From contig NC_083645.1 in NCBI RefSeq assembly GCF_963576545.1, positions 3,930,001-3,994,000 on the forward strand: a stretch of DNA of 64,000 nucleotides, read 5' to 3'. Shown in pieces: positions 1-11,700 of the stretch. Under the pieces are notes generated by a model. It saw only the letters and a list, made by a program, of their open reading frames with translations. It did not search any database and was not told the DNA's origin. How positions within the stretch are numbered: position 1 is the stretch's first letter; the number at the start of each line of letters is the position of its first letter. The stretch is from Limanda limanda (lineage: Eukaryota > Chordata > Actinopteri > Pleuronectiformes > Pleuronectidae). A program made the position numbers and the translations under genes.

Positions 1-166
1 ACTCTTTTAAGACTGGCCTAAAAACCTTTTTATTCAAGAAGGCGTTTTTACTTTGAGTTGAGTTTTTTTTTTTTTTTTTAGGACTTTGTTTTTAACTATG
101 TACTTGTGGCACTCTGAGATCCTCGGATGAAGAGTGCCTTACAAATAAAATGAATTATTTATTATT
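1..166 (+). mobile_element. 3' end of an L2/Rex1-like LINE
   Basis: The first 53 bases read as the last residues of a non-LTR retrotransposon ORF2, SFKTGLKTFLFKKAFLL followed by a stop. This is the usual C-terminal signature of CR1/L2/Rex1 reverse transcriptases. A short 3' UTR with AATAAA and a (TTA)n tail follows and ends near 166. Right after it, piggyBac transposase coding sequence begins in the opposite orientation, so the LINE inserted into a piggyBac element. The body of the LINE lies left of the window. The clade within CR1/L2 is not certain. Confidence 0.75.
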
Positions 167-720
167 ATCACAAACCCAGAAGATCTTTAGGCCGTACTTG
201 GCGGGCTTGCTTGGTATGTACTGTAGAAACTTGCACCTACCCCTGAATGGCACAAGCTGTTCGTCCACAGTGACACAATCATGAATAGCTGTCTGCTGTT
301 GACCAGGAACAGGTCCCATACATAGCAGAAGGCTGCCATATGGTCTATTTCCAGTCGGAAGGCTCTAGTCCTCTTATCATCAAAGCGCAAGGTACGGCGA
401 ATGTCTTCAAATCTTCCAACAGCCATAGTGGCCTTGTACATGGGATTATGTAGAGGACTCCCAAACAGATCACGGACTGATACATCCCAGTTCTTCTCAC
501 TTCCTGCAAGCAGGGTCAATCCAATGAAGGCCATGAATTCATCTTTGGTGACATTTTTCCATTCTTTTCCTCTAGCTGTTGTTACTCTCCGTTGCTACTC
601 TCCGTCCATATGAAGATAATACTTACACGTATCAGCTCTTGCTGTGTAAAATAATCTTCTTGAGGGGTGAAACTTCTGATATAGTCTGTGTGGTCCACAG
701 TTAATTTATTCCTGACAGCC
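167..720 (-). pseudogene. piggyBac (PGBD-like) transposase fragment
   Basis: On the minus strand this reads as the central part of a piggyBac DDD transposase. One frame (534 to about 290) gives the block before the catalytic core, with RFDDKRTRAFR and YVWDLF. After a frameshift near 285-300 another frame gives TVDEQLVPFRGRCK, with the first catalytic Asp at 263-265, followed by a KPAKYGLKIFWVCD-type segment. There it is cut by the LINE at 166. The region 535-720 is weaker N-terminal sequence, also frameshifted. The C-terminal catalytic residues and the Cys-rich tail are absent from the window. A cut-and-paste transposase by family, dead here. Confidence 0.85.
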
Positions 721-998
721 ACAGTTGATAAGAATCAAAGGTTCCCATTGGATTCCATAGAAAATGCATGCGGGTCATTTTTGACCCACTTATGGAAGCT
801 TGGGGTAGTAATACAAAAACTACAATTTCTTCAAATGTATAAAAGGTAAGTTAAAAATGTAAATGGCATTATATCAAAAACATGTTTTTTTGAGGAATAC
901 CTGGAATATGAAATGATAACAATTTTTCATTACGTAGATATTTCAAGAAAACAACCTCACCGGGTCATTTTTGACCCACTTATGCATCTGAGGGTTAA
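721..998 (-). mobile_element. piggyBac 5' terminal region with TTAA target site
   Basis: This non-coding stretch is the transposon end upstream of the transposase fragment. The element ends in GGG at 992-994, followed by TTAA at 995-998, the target sequence typical of piggyBac. Read inward on the minus strand it begins CCCTCAGATGCATAAGTGGG. A near-palindrome, GGGTCATTTTTGACCC, occurs at 962-977 and again at 772-787, each time followed by ACTTATG. These are probably terminal and subterminal transposase-binding repeats. The partner end is not in the window. Confidence 0.8.
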
Positions 999-1197
999 AA
1001 TAAAATAAATAATTTGAAAAAGGTTGAGAACAGCCCTGGGGGTTGTAATTTAAAAGTGTGGAAAGGAACTGATCCTGTGACTGAAAATAGTTTTATGTCA
1101 GTTACGTGTGAGTAAACTGTCACTGGTGTAAACAACTGTATTGATAAAAGCTGGGACTACATTGGTGTCAGATGTACAGGATGCTGTCAGTAATGAG
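999..1197. other. unique sequence, no feature
   Basis: AT-rich DNA between the piggyBac end and the SINE. I see no coding potential or repeat signature. Confidence 0.5.
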
Positions 1198-1519
1198 AGG
1201 CGGTGGACTAGTGGCAGAAACTTGGACTATGGGCAGAAAAGGTATCTGGTTCGTCTCTGGTTCGACTCCACTGAGAAACAACAAAAAGACGAACCTGGAT
1301 TGATCTGTCCAAAAATCCAAGTCCCTACCCTGTCTAGTGCCCCTGAGCAAGGCACCTTACTCCCCCAACATCTGCTCCCCATGCACGGCTGCCCACTGCT
1401 CTGTGTGTCCTGCACCAGATGGGTTAAAAGCAGAGGTTAAATTTCCCTCCTTGCATGAGTGTGCTTGTGCATGTCTGTGCATGTGTTTGGGACAAATTAA
1501 TGCATCTTAATCTTAATGT
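1198..1519 (+). mobile_element. tRNA-derived SINE, copy 1
   Basis: The head resembles a tRNA gene, with an A-box-like TGGACTAGTGG near 1203 and a consensus B box GGTTCGACTCC at 1259-1269. The body holds the block CCTGAGCAAGGCACCTTACT and a following GCTGCCCACTGCTC segment that is widespread in teleost SINEs and related elements. A GT-rich tail follows, ending in TGCATCTTAATC. A second copy of the same family lies at 13710-14040 in the same orientation. The B box is intact here, so internal Pol III promoter potential is better than in copy 2. No clear target duplication was seen. Confidence 0.8.
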
Positions 1520-4361
1520 CAGTGGACCTGTGCTAAAATGCAGCAGCTCTTTGCCCCTCCGCTTGTTGTGTCTTCGTGATTCTGCTCCTGTGAACGTTTG
1601 TGTATGGACTTTTGATTTATGTTGTGGATGTTATTTCCACGTGTTAAATTTTTTTTTACTGTTCGTTTTGTGTCTCTGCTTCAGTTGAGTGACTTTCTCG
1701 TGTTGTTGTGGGTCCTGTATTATTTCTGACATGTTCCACCTGTGCCGTGTTGTTGGTGACGTGATGTATTGTGTTTACCGACCTTGAGATAGTCTGCACC
1801 TGTTTTCCTTTTGTCTTTGTCAGTTTGTTGATAATTATGGATTCATCATGTGTCTCTGTTCAGTTCAGATTTGAGGCTGCACATTCCTCAGTATTGTATC
1901 TCTTGAGGATAATATGAATTTTGACATGAATAACAGTGAGCTAGACTAGATTCTGTTTCCTTCCAAAAGCTTAAATACTGAAATTGTTCTTTTGTACATT
2001 AGATCAAGAATCTGTTAACAGAACTTTTATAATGAACTCATATATTCAAGTGAGGCTCATCAAGTTCATTATTCCTCACTGTGAACACCTATTAAAAGTT
2101 CAAAAATCTTTTATCAAACATCTGTGCAGAAATTGTTTCGTCAACAGCCATTGGAGTCGTTGTCCACATAAGAAAAAAATTCTGCCATGAAATTTCTCTC
2201 AATAACATCTGAGAATTTCTCTAACTCATGCTTCCACCTCAATCTTCCTGCAACAATCCAAGTCTCACATCATTCAATAGTGCTTTTTTGGCAAACAGGT
2301 AATGTTGCCAGACTTTTAACAAAGACCCAGAATAACAGAATCAGGTTTTATTGCCAAGCAGTTTTACACATACACATTTGTACAAGTATCCATAGAAAAT
2401 ACAAAATTTAATTTAAAAATATTGCAATACTACACGGTTGAATAGTATCAATATTCTCCTTTTATGGTTGTCCAAGCTCCCCCTGAGATTGTAACCATAA
2501 AAGCTCCAAAGTTACATTCTCACAATGAATCACAGACAGACATTAATTACCACTTTCCTCACATATCGGCACAAATTGACAACCTCAAATCTCGTCTCAT
2601 TACTCCTTATCTCACCTGCCAGCCTCCTTGACTGGTAGAAAAAACTTTAAATTGCATTGGTAGAGAATATAATTGGTCTTACAATTAGTTTCACTGATAC
2701 TAACAGCTCATGTCCACTCCCCACCTTCCTTAAGTTCAGTTGTGTGTGTATGTGTGGGTGAGTGACCGAGAGAGAGGAGGGGGCACAAAGGAAACCAAGG
2801 AGAACGCTCTAAAATAGCAAGCTGTGTTTGTGCGTGGGTGTGTGTGTGTGTTTGCGCTTAAAAATAACCATTTGTTAAATGGCAATACGAAACTAGCTTT
2901 TGTTCAGGTCAGGGGGACCCCAGGGTGCCTCAACCCTGAACTCACACTTGCAGTGTCAGTGTCCTGCATCCCCCCCATAAATGACCAACAAACAAACTGC
3001 TTTTCTTTGCCCGTGTTAAGTTGTGAAAGGGCGACCAACCCAGCTGCTTTCAAATAAAAACGTCAGCCTAAATTCCAGCGCCGCGTTTGAAAAGTGCTGT
3101 GTTTTCCATTAAACTTTAGACCTGGGTGAGTTCTTTGAAAAATACCCTTTTGAATTGAAAAAACGGTCTCATAGTGTTCCTGTGATCGCTCATGTGTAAA
3201 TCAAAGGCAGGAACAGGCATACAGTGGCTACTGAGTTGTCACAGCATTTATCTCTGTAGGATGGAGGAGGAAAAAAGAAGGAATACAGCAGCCCACACAA
3301 ACAAGTCCAGGAATATTATGTTGTTCAAACCAGTAAACAAAAGCCTCATTTGGAGAGGTACAACAATGAACATGATCACTGCGCTTATAATTAGCTCCTC
3401 AGTGTGACTCTTGCATCTCCCCTCAGCTGTAATATAACAACAACATGCAGCCAGGCGTTTAGAGAGCTGTGACTCTGCATATGCCTACCAATAGTCAAGT
3501 CTTGATTACATTGATGTGGAGGATTCATTTTTGTCCCAGTGCAATTCTTTCTAAATGCATTGAGCTGTTGATTTTCCACCAGCAGCTGCCCCACATGAAA
3601 ACAGCAACCCAAAAGAAAGAAGACAAAAGAAATGTAAAAGAACAATCAATATTAAGACACTAGAGCCACTATGTAGCTATATTCACTGCTGTCACATCAT
3701 GAAGAAACTAGTTAGCTCTACCAGCAGACATTTACCAACACACAGTTCTGTTTCCATCCATCACAGCAGATACAAGAATTCCAGTCCAACCTTTCCTGTT
3801 TAGCCTCTGTCAGCTGCAGGAGCACTGACCAGAAGTGATGAATGGCCTGGAAGAGCGTAGGGTTACCATTGCCACTGAGGATAAAAGTAAGTTGTTGCAT
3901 TGGTAAGCACTACTGTGATGAGTCGCCTGCCGAGTGTCACAAAGACTGTCTATCATCCATAACACATTACTACCTATATGCCTGCTCACATTACCCCAAA
4001 TCGTGTGTATAGGCTGATAGTCTTTTTTAGGGCAGAATAATATCAGTCCTGCAGCAAAACAAGGGCTGCATTGCTTGGGGCATGTTTTCTCATGCACAGC
4101 TGTGATATAAAGTAAGATCTAGTCAGAGCTGACCCTTCCTATAGGTCCACTTGCTGCTTGGGGCCACACAGCAGCCAATGCCCCCCCAAAGTCATCCATA
4201 ATTTGCTGAATTAGAGATGCCAAAAATGCTTTCTACTGAAACTCTTGTGTGATAGGGCCACAAGCCAGGGTTGTCATGTTTGTTTGAACCAAAACTAGCC
4301 ATTCACATCAGTGCATATAGAAGATTGCCTGTTTCAGGGAGGCAGTACCCTTTCCCTCACT
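1520..4361. other. non-coding stretch with minor repeats
   Basis: No supportable gene. The section 1520-1860 is T/G-rich. A segment at about 2338-2420 (TTTATTGCCAAGCAGTTTTA and following) looks like a dispersed fish repeat by eye, at low confidence. Short GT runs occur near 2740 and 2840. The open frames here are short and show no family resemblance. Confidence 0.45.
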
Positions 4362-4633
4362 CACTGCGGTTACATGTGTCCGATTGAAACCCGATTTCTG
4401 AAGTCGGATAACCACCCCCAGATAAGTACATCGGATTTGGCTGTATATCGGACAACGCGCGCATGTAACTCTGGAAGCTAGACAACAACTGGAGATGACG
4501 TCTTTGCGCATGCTTGAGACAAGAGTCGGATTTCTCAGTGCCATGTACCCTGAGATAGAGCAGTTAACCCCCCATGGATAGAGAAACCGGGCTTCAGCCG
4601 AAATCGGGTTTATGCCATCATGTAAACGTAGTG
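4362..4633. mobile_element. MITE with CACTGCGGTTACATG-type inverted ends
   Basis: The left end reads CACTGCGGTTACATG and the right end, reverse-complemented, reads CACTACGTTTACATG. Subterminal blocks are also inverted: AACCCGATTTCTGAAGTCGG at the left faces CCGAAATCGGGTT at the right. The roughly 270-bp interval has no transposase. This layout matches short non-autonomous DNA transposons of fish. The flanks contain CACT/AGTG repeats on both sides, which makes the exact boundary and the target duplication uncertain, so the superfamily is left open. Confidence 0.65.
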
Positions 4634-7600
4634 AGTGAGTGAACAATTAGCATTTTAACAAATATAATATTTTCTACATGAAGGACCTTTAGAGACAAAA
4701 TATATTGTTTTTTCACTAAGGCACTTTTAGAAAGTTAACTGGTTTGGCCTGTCATTAAGCCTTTTCACTGTGAAAATGTAATACACTGTTTGTAGCAAGT
4801 GTGTAAAACAACAAGACTAAAGTCACATTTATTTAAAACAAAAAATTACTTGATGTATGATTTAGTAAGTATGATGAAGACTATGCTTTAGACCTTAAAT
4901 GTATACAAAAGCTGGTGTAGTTCAAATTATATATCGTACAGGGTTTCATAATAATATGTGATGTGAATTTACAGCAATGGAAAGTGATCTCTTTAATATA
5001 ATTATGTAATTCAGCTGTGTGACTGCATTGCATCATTCGTTAAGCTGCTGCATTGGACAATCACATGCATGCAAGAGCAAAGTTTGAACCTGAAGTTCTC
5101 TTGTTTTTAGTTTTTTTGCTGACTATGCTTATCTCCGCTCACTCAGCCTTGGACCCCATTTACACTTTATCAAGATAATGACATTCAGTGAATGGACACC
5201 TGGTATCAAAAGTGTGTTCTCATTATCTCGATTGTCCCGATGTGCAAATAGGTTTGGCAGGACTGTTGGACTTGTGAATAGGAACGGCATGTCCCTGGCA
5301 CATCATATGTTAATGTGTGGTGTAAATGCAGGCAGGACACATTGTGATATGAATGCAATCACATCTGCCTGATCAAACCTGGAGATGGTCTGAATTGCAT
5401 TGTCTTCAGCCGGACATAAATGCAATTCATGCAGCTCCTATACAAATTTGAATATATATATAAATATATATATCTTTGCAAAGAGAAATGAACAATAACT
5501 CTGACTTCCTGTTAGCTTGACTTGTCTGGTGAAAACTATGAGTAGTAGTAGCAAGCAAGTCCTGTCATAAATTGAAAAAGTTTCTTAATGGCATAGCTGT
5601 CCTCGACCGAATTGCAAAGGGTCTGTGGCCCACTGCTAGGGGGCCTGTGAAAAGTTAAAATAATCATCAATTAGTATTATTATATTATATGAGCATTCTG
5701 TATTGACACCATGAAAGTATTTTATTACATAATATCGATCTTAAATATTTTTTGTTTATCATTGTGTTGTTCCAGTGGACAAACATAAGTGTGTCCATGT
5801 AATATTTTTTATCTTTTAGTGGCTTTGGCTGAGAAATAAATTGAGAACCCCTGCTTTACAGTACAATTTGTCATATACCCATTCACACACACATTCATAC
5901 AGTGGAACTATGTTCAGCTCTTTCTCTATCACATGGAAATCTTGATATCTTGAATGATGATGAAATGTCAGCTGCCCCTGAAAAACAATAATTTGTGTTG
6001 ACTGCTCAGGCAGTTTTGACCTTCATTAATAAGGATGCAACTGTCATTTTTGAAATTGTATTGCAGAGTCCAAAGTGTCCAAAGATATTGAACACACTGA
6101 TGAGCCAGTACATTAAAACCTCAAACTAGTTTAAGCCTTCGAGCATTGCTGCTCCCATCAGTGGTGTGGTGTTTATCGAAGTGCTCTGGTTTTCTCCCAT
6201 AGTCTAAAGACCTCCTCCAGGGACAACCCCTGTTGATGCATATAAACATGTCTAATAAGTACAGCATACTCTATGATCCACATTTTAAATGACTGTTTAT
6301 TAATTATTAACCATAAATACTTTTTTCTCACCTAAATGACAAAACTATATCTCCTGTTGTTGATTATATAAATACACAAAATCCATTCTCACCAGCCAGC
6401 TTAAACCTGCTATTCACAGACAAATGGTACATAGAAATGTGTTACACTGACAAATAGTACAGTCTTTTGAATTCAGCGCAAATCACCACTTGCTGATGGG
6501 CTTCTATATTGTTGATGGTATGGTGTTACTCTTTTAAAACAACTTTTAACTCCTAAGGTACAAAAATGAGCAGATCACATGCCAGTGTTTTATCACAGTG
6601 ATGTTGGTCTTATGGCTGCAGGACTTCTAGAGGCAAAATCTCAGGTTCACTGTTTGTCAACTGCTTTACAGGATTCAGCTGCATTATTGTGCAACTCCTG
6701 TGGCCATGGTTTGAAGAGGCCCCATGTTCAAGCACCTATGAGAAGATCTAAATACAAATCTGGGATTAGTGAATTTGAATGTGGTTTCATTAGAATTATG
6801 AGTATGACAACGTCAGGCTAACTCTTTGTAGGAATTCTGGTGAATTTCTGTGCAAAATCAGCTAAAGCAGACATATTTTCTATGCTAACGAGAACCTGGA
6901 GGTCAGATGTGCCCCCCCCCACACCACCATGTCATTCTTAAAGACTTGATATTTAATCATTTATATAAACAAAAAAAAACAGGTGTTGGCCTAATATAGA
7001 CATGAATAAAAAAGTACTGTTTGCAGTCAGTACTGTAGGTTGGAAGAGGGGGGCATTTTTTTCCCACCTAAACCAAGGCAAGAATATTTAATCAGAATAC
7101 AAACACATTATAACATTCTAAAAACACACAGGATTGCAAAAAATACAGTTTTCCCCCAGGAGATACCCCTGACAAATTTGTCTGGCCCGCTCTAATTGGC
7201 TTTAGTTGTCACCAATTGACAAGATATTTAGCCTGCCAGAAATCTAGCCAGAGAAGGCAATGTGTCTGCGACTCTCTTATGTCCTGTCTTTGAAGAGTTG
7301 ACTCATAGCGTTTGGCGTTTTGCCCATTCTGCTCCAATGTGGGGCTTGGGTTGGTAAAAATCATGTAGTTTGAACAAGCCATTGGTAAGCAGTGGAGGAC
7401 GCTCCCAGCTTAAGTTTATAAGTCTACCTTTTTCCTGACATACATGTACACCAATCAAGAATCGCTCTGATGCAATGTTTTGTTTTCTACAATGAGACCC
7501 TGTTTGTTCAAAATATGTTCATAACTTTTGTCTGTAACCTTTATTTACAAATTATCACTGTATATCTTTGCCTGAATCCAAAGATAGTGTGAATCCAAGA

Positions 7601-8160
7601 GAGCACTACATGGCATACAACAAACCTGAATTCCATGATGGCAACACAGCTGTCTGCAGGGACACCGGTGTTCCCAACTGGGACCAACACCTCCTCGGTT
7701 TTGTGACATTTCTGTTTTCTTTAAAGCCACTTTGTATGGTTAGTTTCTTATTAACATATCTATAAAACTTAACATATAGTTTGTGCACTTTGATGCATAT
7801 CCCATATAAAATCAGAATCAAATGAATTTAGATGTGGTCTAGTTTCTTTCTGAAAAAACACTTTGAAACTTTGTTATTTAAGCAAATTAAGTTTATTTTT
7901 GAGTAATATTGTATATACGATGGGTTTTTTATGCAGTGCCATCAAAGTTAAACTCAAATGAACATATTCAAAACACCTTCTCCATCTGATTACTGATACT
8001 AAATGTCCCCTTTTATTGTGTAATGTCATTCTCATTTACCTGAATGATCCTACATGTAAAATGCAATAAACCAACACTGTACATCACTGTGTTGATAGAG
8101 CCACAGGAAGAATATCAGTTATTGACAGTGAGAGACTGGATACTCTTACATTCATTACAC
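4634..8160. other. non-coding stretch, no gene supported
   Basis: AT-rich single-copy-looking DNA. It includes an ATATATA run near 5450-5472. The section around 7180-7260 is less repetitive and rich in homeodomain-like TAATTGG/CCAATTG motifs. None of the short open frames resembles a known protein. Confidence 0.45.
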
Positions 8161-8165
8161 TTAAG

Positions 8166-8726
8166 TGTCACAGTCTGCTCATCTCCTGTCTGCTGGTATT
8201 TTTCCACTCCTCTGTCTCTGCTCCACTCTACCTGTTAGCCACGCCCCCTCATCAGGCCAACTCTCCACACCTGTGACAGCCCTGGCTGCATATAAGCCTG
8301 CTCCTGTCTCTGCTTCAGTGCCAGATTGTCTTGCGTAAATGCCTGACCTCCAGCATTTCTCTCTCCGGCCTGCTACCTGTTATCTGCCTGCTACCTGCTC
8401 CGGCTTGCTACCTGCTACCTGCCTGCTACCTGCCTGCTAGCTACCTGCTATCTGCCTGCTACCTGCCTGCTACCTGCTCCGGCCTGCTACACAGCTCACC
8501 ACTGAACCTGTCTGCATCTAGGTAATCCTCCTGCTGTGGACCTTGCCTCCACTCAGCAACACCAGACTCACTCCTTGCCGGATCTCGCTGAAGATCACTG
8601 GGAACAAAGACTTTTCACCCTGCCACTGTTAAGAACTGTTTTAGACTGCAGTGAAAAATAAAGTTCATTACCAATTAAGATCTCGTCTGCCTGTGCTGCA
8701 TTTGGGTCCTCACCATACCCGTGACA
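8166..8726 (+). mobile_element. solo LTR of a Gypsy-like retrotransposon
   Basis: A 561-bp unit starts TGTCACAG and ends CCGTGACA, so it has the inverted TGTCAC/GTGACA ends of an LTR. It is flanked by an exact 5-bp duplication TTAAG at 8161-8165 and 8727-8731. Inside are a TATA-like ATATAAG near 8290, AATAAA near 8657 and a 3' part whose TGCATTTGGGTCC block is typical of fish Gypsy LTRs. A CTGCTACCTGC tandem array fills about 8360-8490. No internal retroelement sequence adjoins, which points to LTR-LTR recombination. The Gypsy assignment is inference. Confidence 0.85.
8355..8495 (+). repeat. CTGCTACCTGC minisatellite inside the solo LTR
   Basis: Imperfect tandem copies of a 10-12-base unit based on CCTGCTACCTG, interrupted by CTCCGG variants. 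It lies between the TATA-like box and the poly(A) signal of the LTR. It produces a repetitive Leu/Pro/Ala/Cys open frame that is not a gene. Confidence 0.8.
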
Positions 8727-8731
8727 TTAAG

Positions 8732-11700
8732 TTGACATTTTCTGAACAAAAAGACGTTTGGGAGGACAGTAGTTCTAAAGGGGAAGACCCAACGCTTGAT
8801 TTTACTAATGTAATATTATGAAATGCCTTTGTGAATCTCCCAATGGAGAAGAGCAAGTTAGAGGCATAATGAGAGAGAGAGTGGAAGAGATGAACAGACA
8901 TCACACAGAGAGAGGCTGTCTTTAGTTAAATGGCTAAAAGACTCCCACAGCAATGACTCTAATGTGCCACATACAGGGTGGGTTAATGACCAGAGCCCAG
9001 GGGAGAAGCAAAGTAGATTTAGAGAGTAATTCAATACTTCCTGTCTGCTGAGAGCGAGACCACATAATACCACAAATGATCGTTCACAAGCCATGACACT
9101 GGAAAATGAAAAATGTATTCCCTCCAGAGAGGGGTATACAACAGGTCTGTGGGAATGGTGGGAAGAAGGTAAAGGCCCCATATGTTACAGTAAAAACAAA
9201 CATAGAGAAATTTGATTTTCCATTATTTCTTCATAGTCCTAAAATATAACTAACAGTTGGATCATTAATAAACAAGCAGAGGAGTGCATGTCGTTTGTAT
9301 ATTTGTTTTTTTAATACCTAATTTCTCTGTCTCAGTCTCAATATGTGTGGAGGGATGGAAGGACTCGTCAGGTCACTGAGAAATAGTAACGCTGTACATT
9401 TATTTTGCTTTAATAAGCAGGTGAACAATTGCATTGAACAGGGCAATGAAAGAAAAATCTGTCAAAGCTACCCTGTTACCGTGAATGATCAAAAGTTTGA
9501 TTATATATAAATATATTCTGTCTGGCTCGTAGACAATCGGTCCTGAGACATTAGGTCTGCAGTTAGACTTCTCGGTGTCTCACCAGGAAACGGTATCTTC
9601 CTGGTTGCCTCAAAACAAATCCCTATCATAAAAATGCCCTTGTATATCTAAACCCCAGCAATTGCTTTTTACTCTTCAGTTTAGTTTTTTGAATTGATTG
9701 AACAAATAAGGTACAAAATGTTCACTCATGAGCTTTACAGCTGCTGGTAGGCAGGATTTGTTGGGTTTGTTGTCTACAGAGTGATTATCAGTGTTTACCT
9801 CAATTTTCTTGGCAAGACTAAGCTACAGTAACTAACTGCTGGTTTTCTCCACAGATATGAGAATGGAATAAATTTAAATATAGAAATGGCAAAAATTTTA
9901 TCAGAAAGAAAGCTAATTAGGTTTTTCCCAAAATGTCACAGTGAGTGACAAATTGTGTCCTTTTGATTGCATTTTGACAAAGATCAAAGGTGACCGAGGG
10001 TTCAGTTTTGCCTGGAGGGCTCAAACATCACATTCATCATTTTAAAACCTGCAGAATACTTTGAATAGCCGACGGCAAAGTGTGCATATTTTGAAGTTAA
10101 TGGATTTAAGCTCTCAAAAGATCATGGTCCAGTAAAAGTTCAGTGTGAAAAGGTTCGATAAGCATTCATTTTACAGGTCAAATGACTAGTCACAGGTATT
10201 TATCAGGTCCATCTCTGATTGGTGGGGATAAAAACATAACATATGAGTGGTCATGTTGTTTTTTTCCTCTTTTCTGGCAAAACTCTGCTATTAGCACTGC
10301 GGAGGCAATGGACGACTGTTGCAGCTCCATGGGTAACTTCCCCAATCTTTGCCATCTCCACCACCGATTGGATTCTTCTCCATACTTGTATAACTTGAAT
10401 ATCATTCAGATACTGTTGAGTTTGAAGTTACCGAAGAAAAAGATTTATAAAAAAAATAACATAGTCCCTGACCTCTATTGCTGCTATCTAGTGATTACTC
10501 AGCCTGTTTTGTAGGTGCGTTTCTGAACATGAAACACCAGAAACTCTTATCTACTGGCAATGGTGGATTCAATCCTTTTTTTTCAGGTTTACCCAACTTT
10601 GATATAACTAGGATATAGAGCTGGGAACTATGCAGCCTGACTAGTCATCTTGTGAGCTCTTGTTGGCTATGAGTGACAAAGCATCACTTGACAAGCTCCC
10701 ACCTCTTTGAGGTGGATCATACGTGTTGCTTTAGTGGCTTTCAAAATGCAATTCTTCAGCAACGTCTGCGGGTTGTTAGGGTTTCGAACAAAAACAGTGG
10801 AAAGAATGAAAAGTTCACTCTGCAGCAACAACTGATTAAAAAATGTCCATCTATTCAGCCAATTGTTGCACTGCAATTTCCACAACACCATCTACATTAG
10901 AAAAAAAAACTCAAATCGCCCTCCCTCTCCACAGCCTAAGCTTTGTTCATGACCTGCGAATCACTGCCCACAGGTCAGATCCTTGTAAACTATTCAAACA
11001 GGCCTGGTGTTTATCTCGCCCCTAGCTGTTTTTCTGGTTTGACAAGCAGCCAGGCCAATCAGAGCCTTGTGGTTGGTATTAGGACCCGAGCGCTATTTTT
11101 TTGTGCCAGAGCCAGACAAAGAGCAAGTGAATAAATGGATCAACAAATTCGATCAACATGACAAATGTTTACTACTCCTTTAGCTTGCACCCACTAAAGC
11201 TCACTGCTTTTGTGTAACTAAAAATGGTTATTGTGACTCACATAGCCATACTATACGTTCTAAATCGTGAAAATTGGAATTATCTTATGTTGATGTAATT
11301 GATAGAGCTTTGTTTCGGGGTTTGTATGTCCTTTAGGCCTCACTCTCAAAATGTAGTTGTATTGTTTATGAGCCAAATCCTTATTAAAATAATGTTTTTT
11401 ATTATTTCCAATATTACACAGGCTAGCCTCGCCGGAGGTGTTATTTTATTTAAATCTTTGCGCCTGCTGCTCCTCCTCAGACACAATGAGGGTTAAATAG
11501 AAGCCATGTGGCAAAAAGTAAAGCAAAAATAATCGGAGAATGTTGTGTTTTGTTACAATATATAACTATATGTATTTGATTTATTGTTGTCTCAGAAAGC
11601 CCTCATGATTGTCCCATTGAACCAGGGGCAGATCCAAGAGCAGCGCTTGGGGGATGAAATATGGTTGTCCCCTGTCTGATCAGTAATCTTTAATTTTTTT

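Noticed and set aside
8331..8525. Repetitive Leu/Pro/Ala/Cys open frame
   Set aside because: Product of the CTGCTACCTGC minisatellite within the solo LTR.
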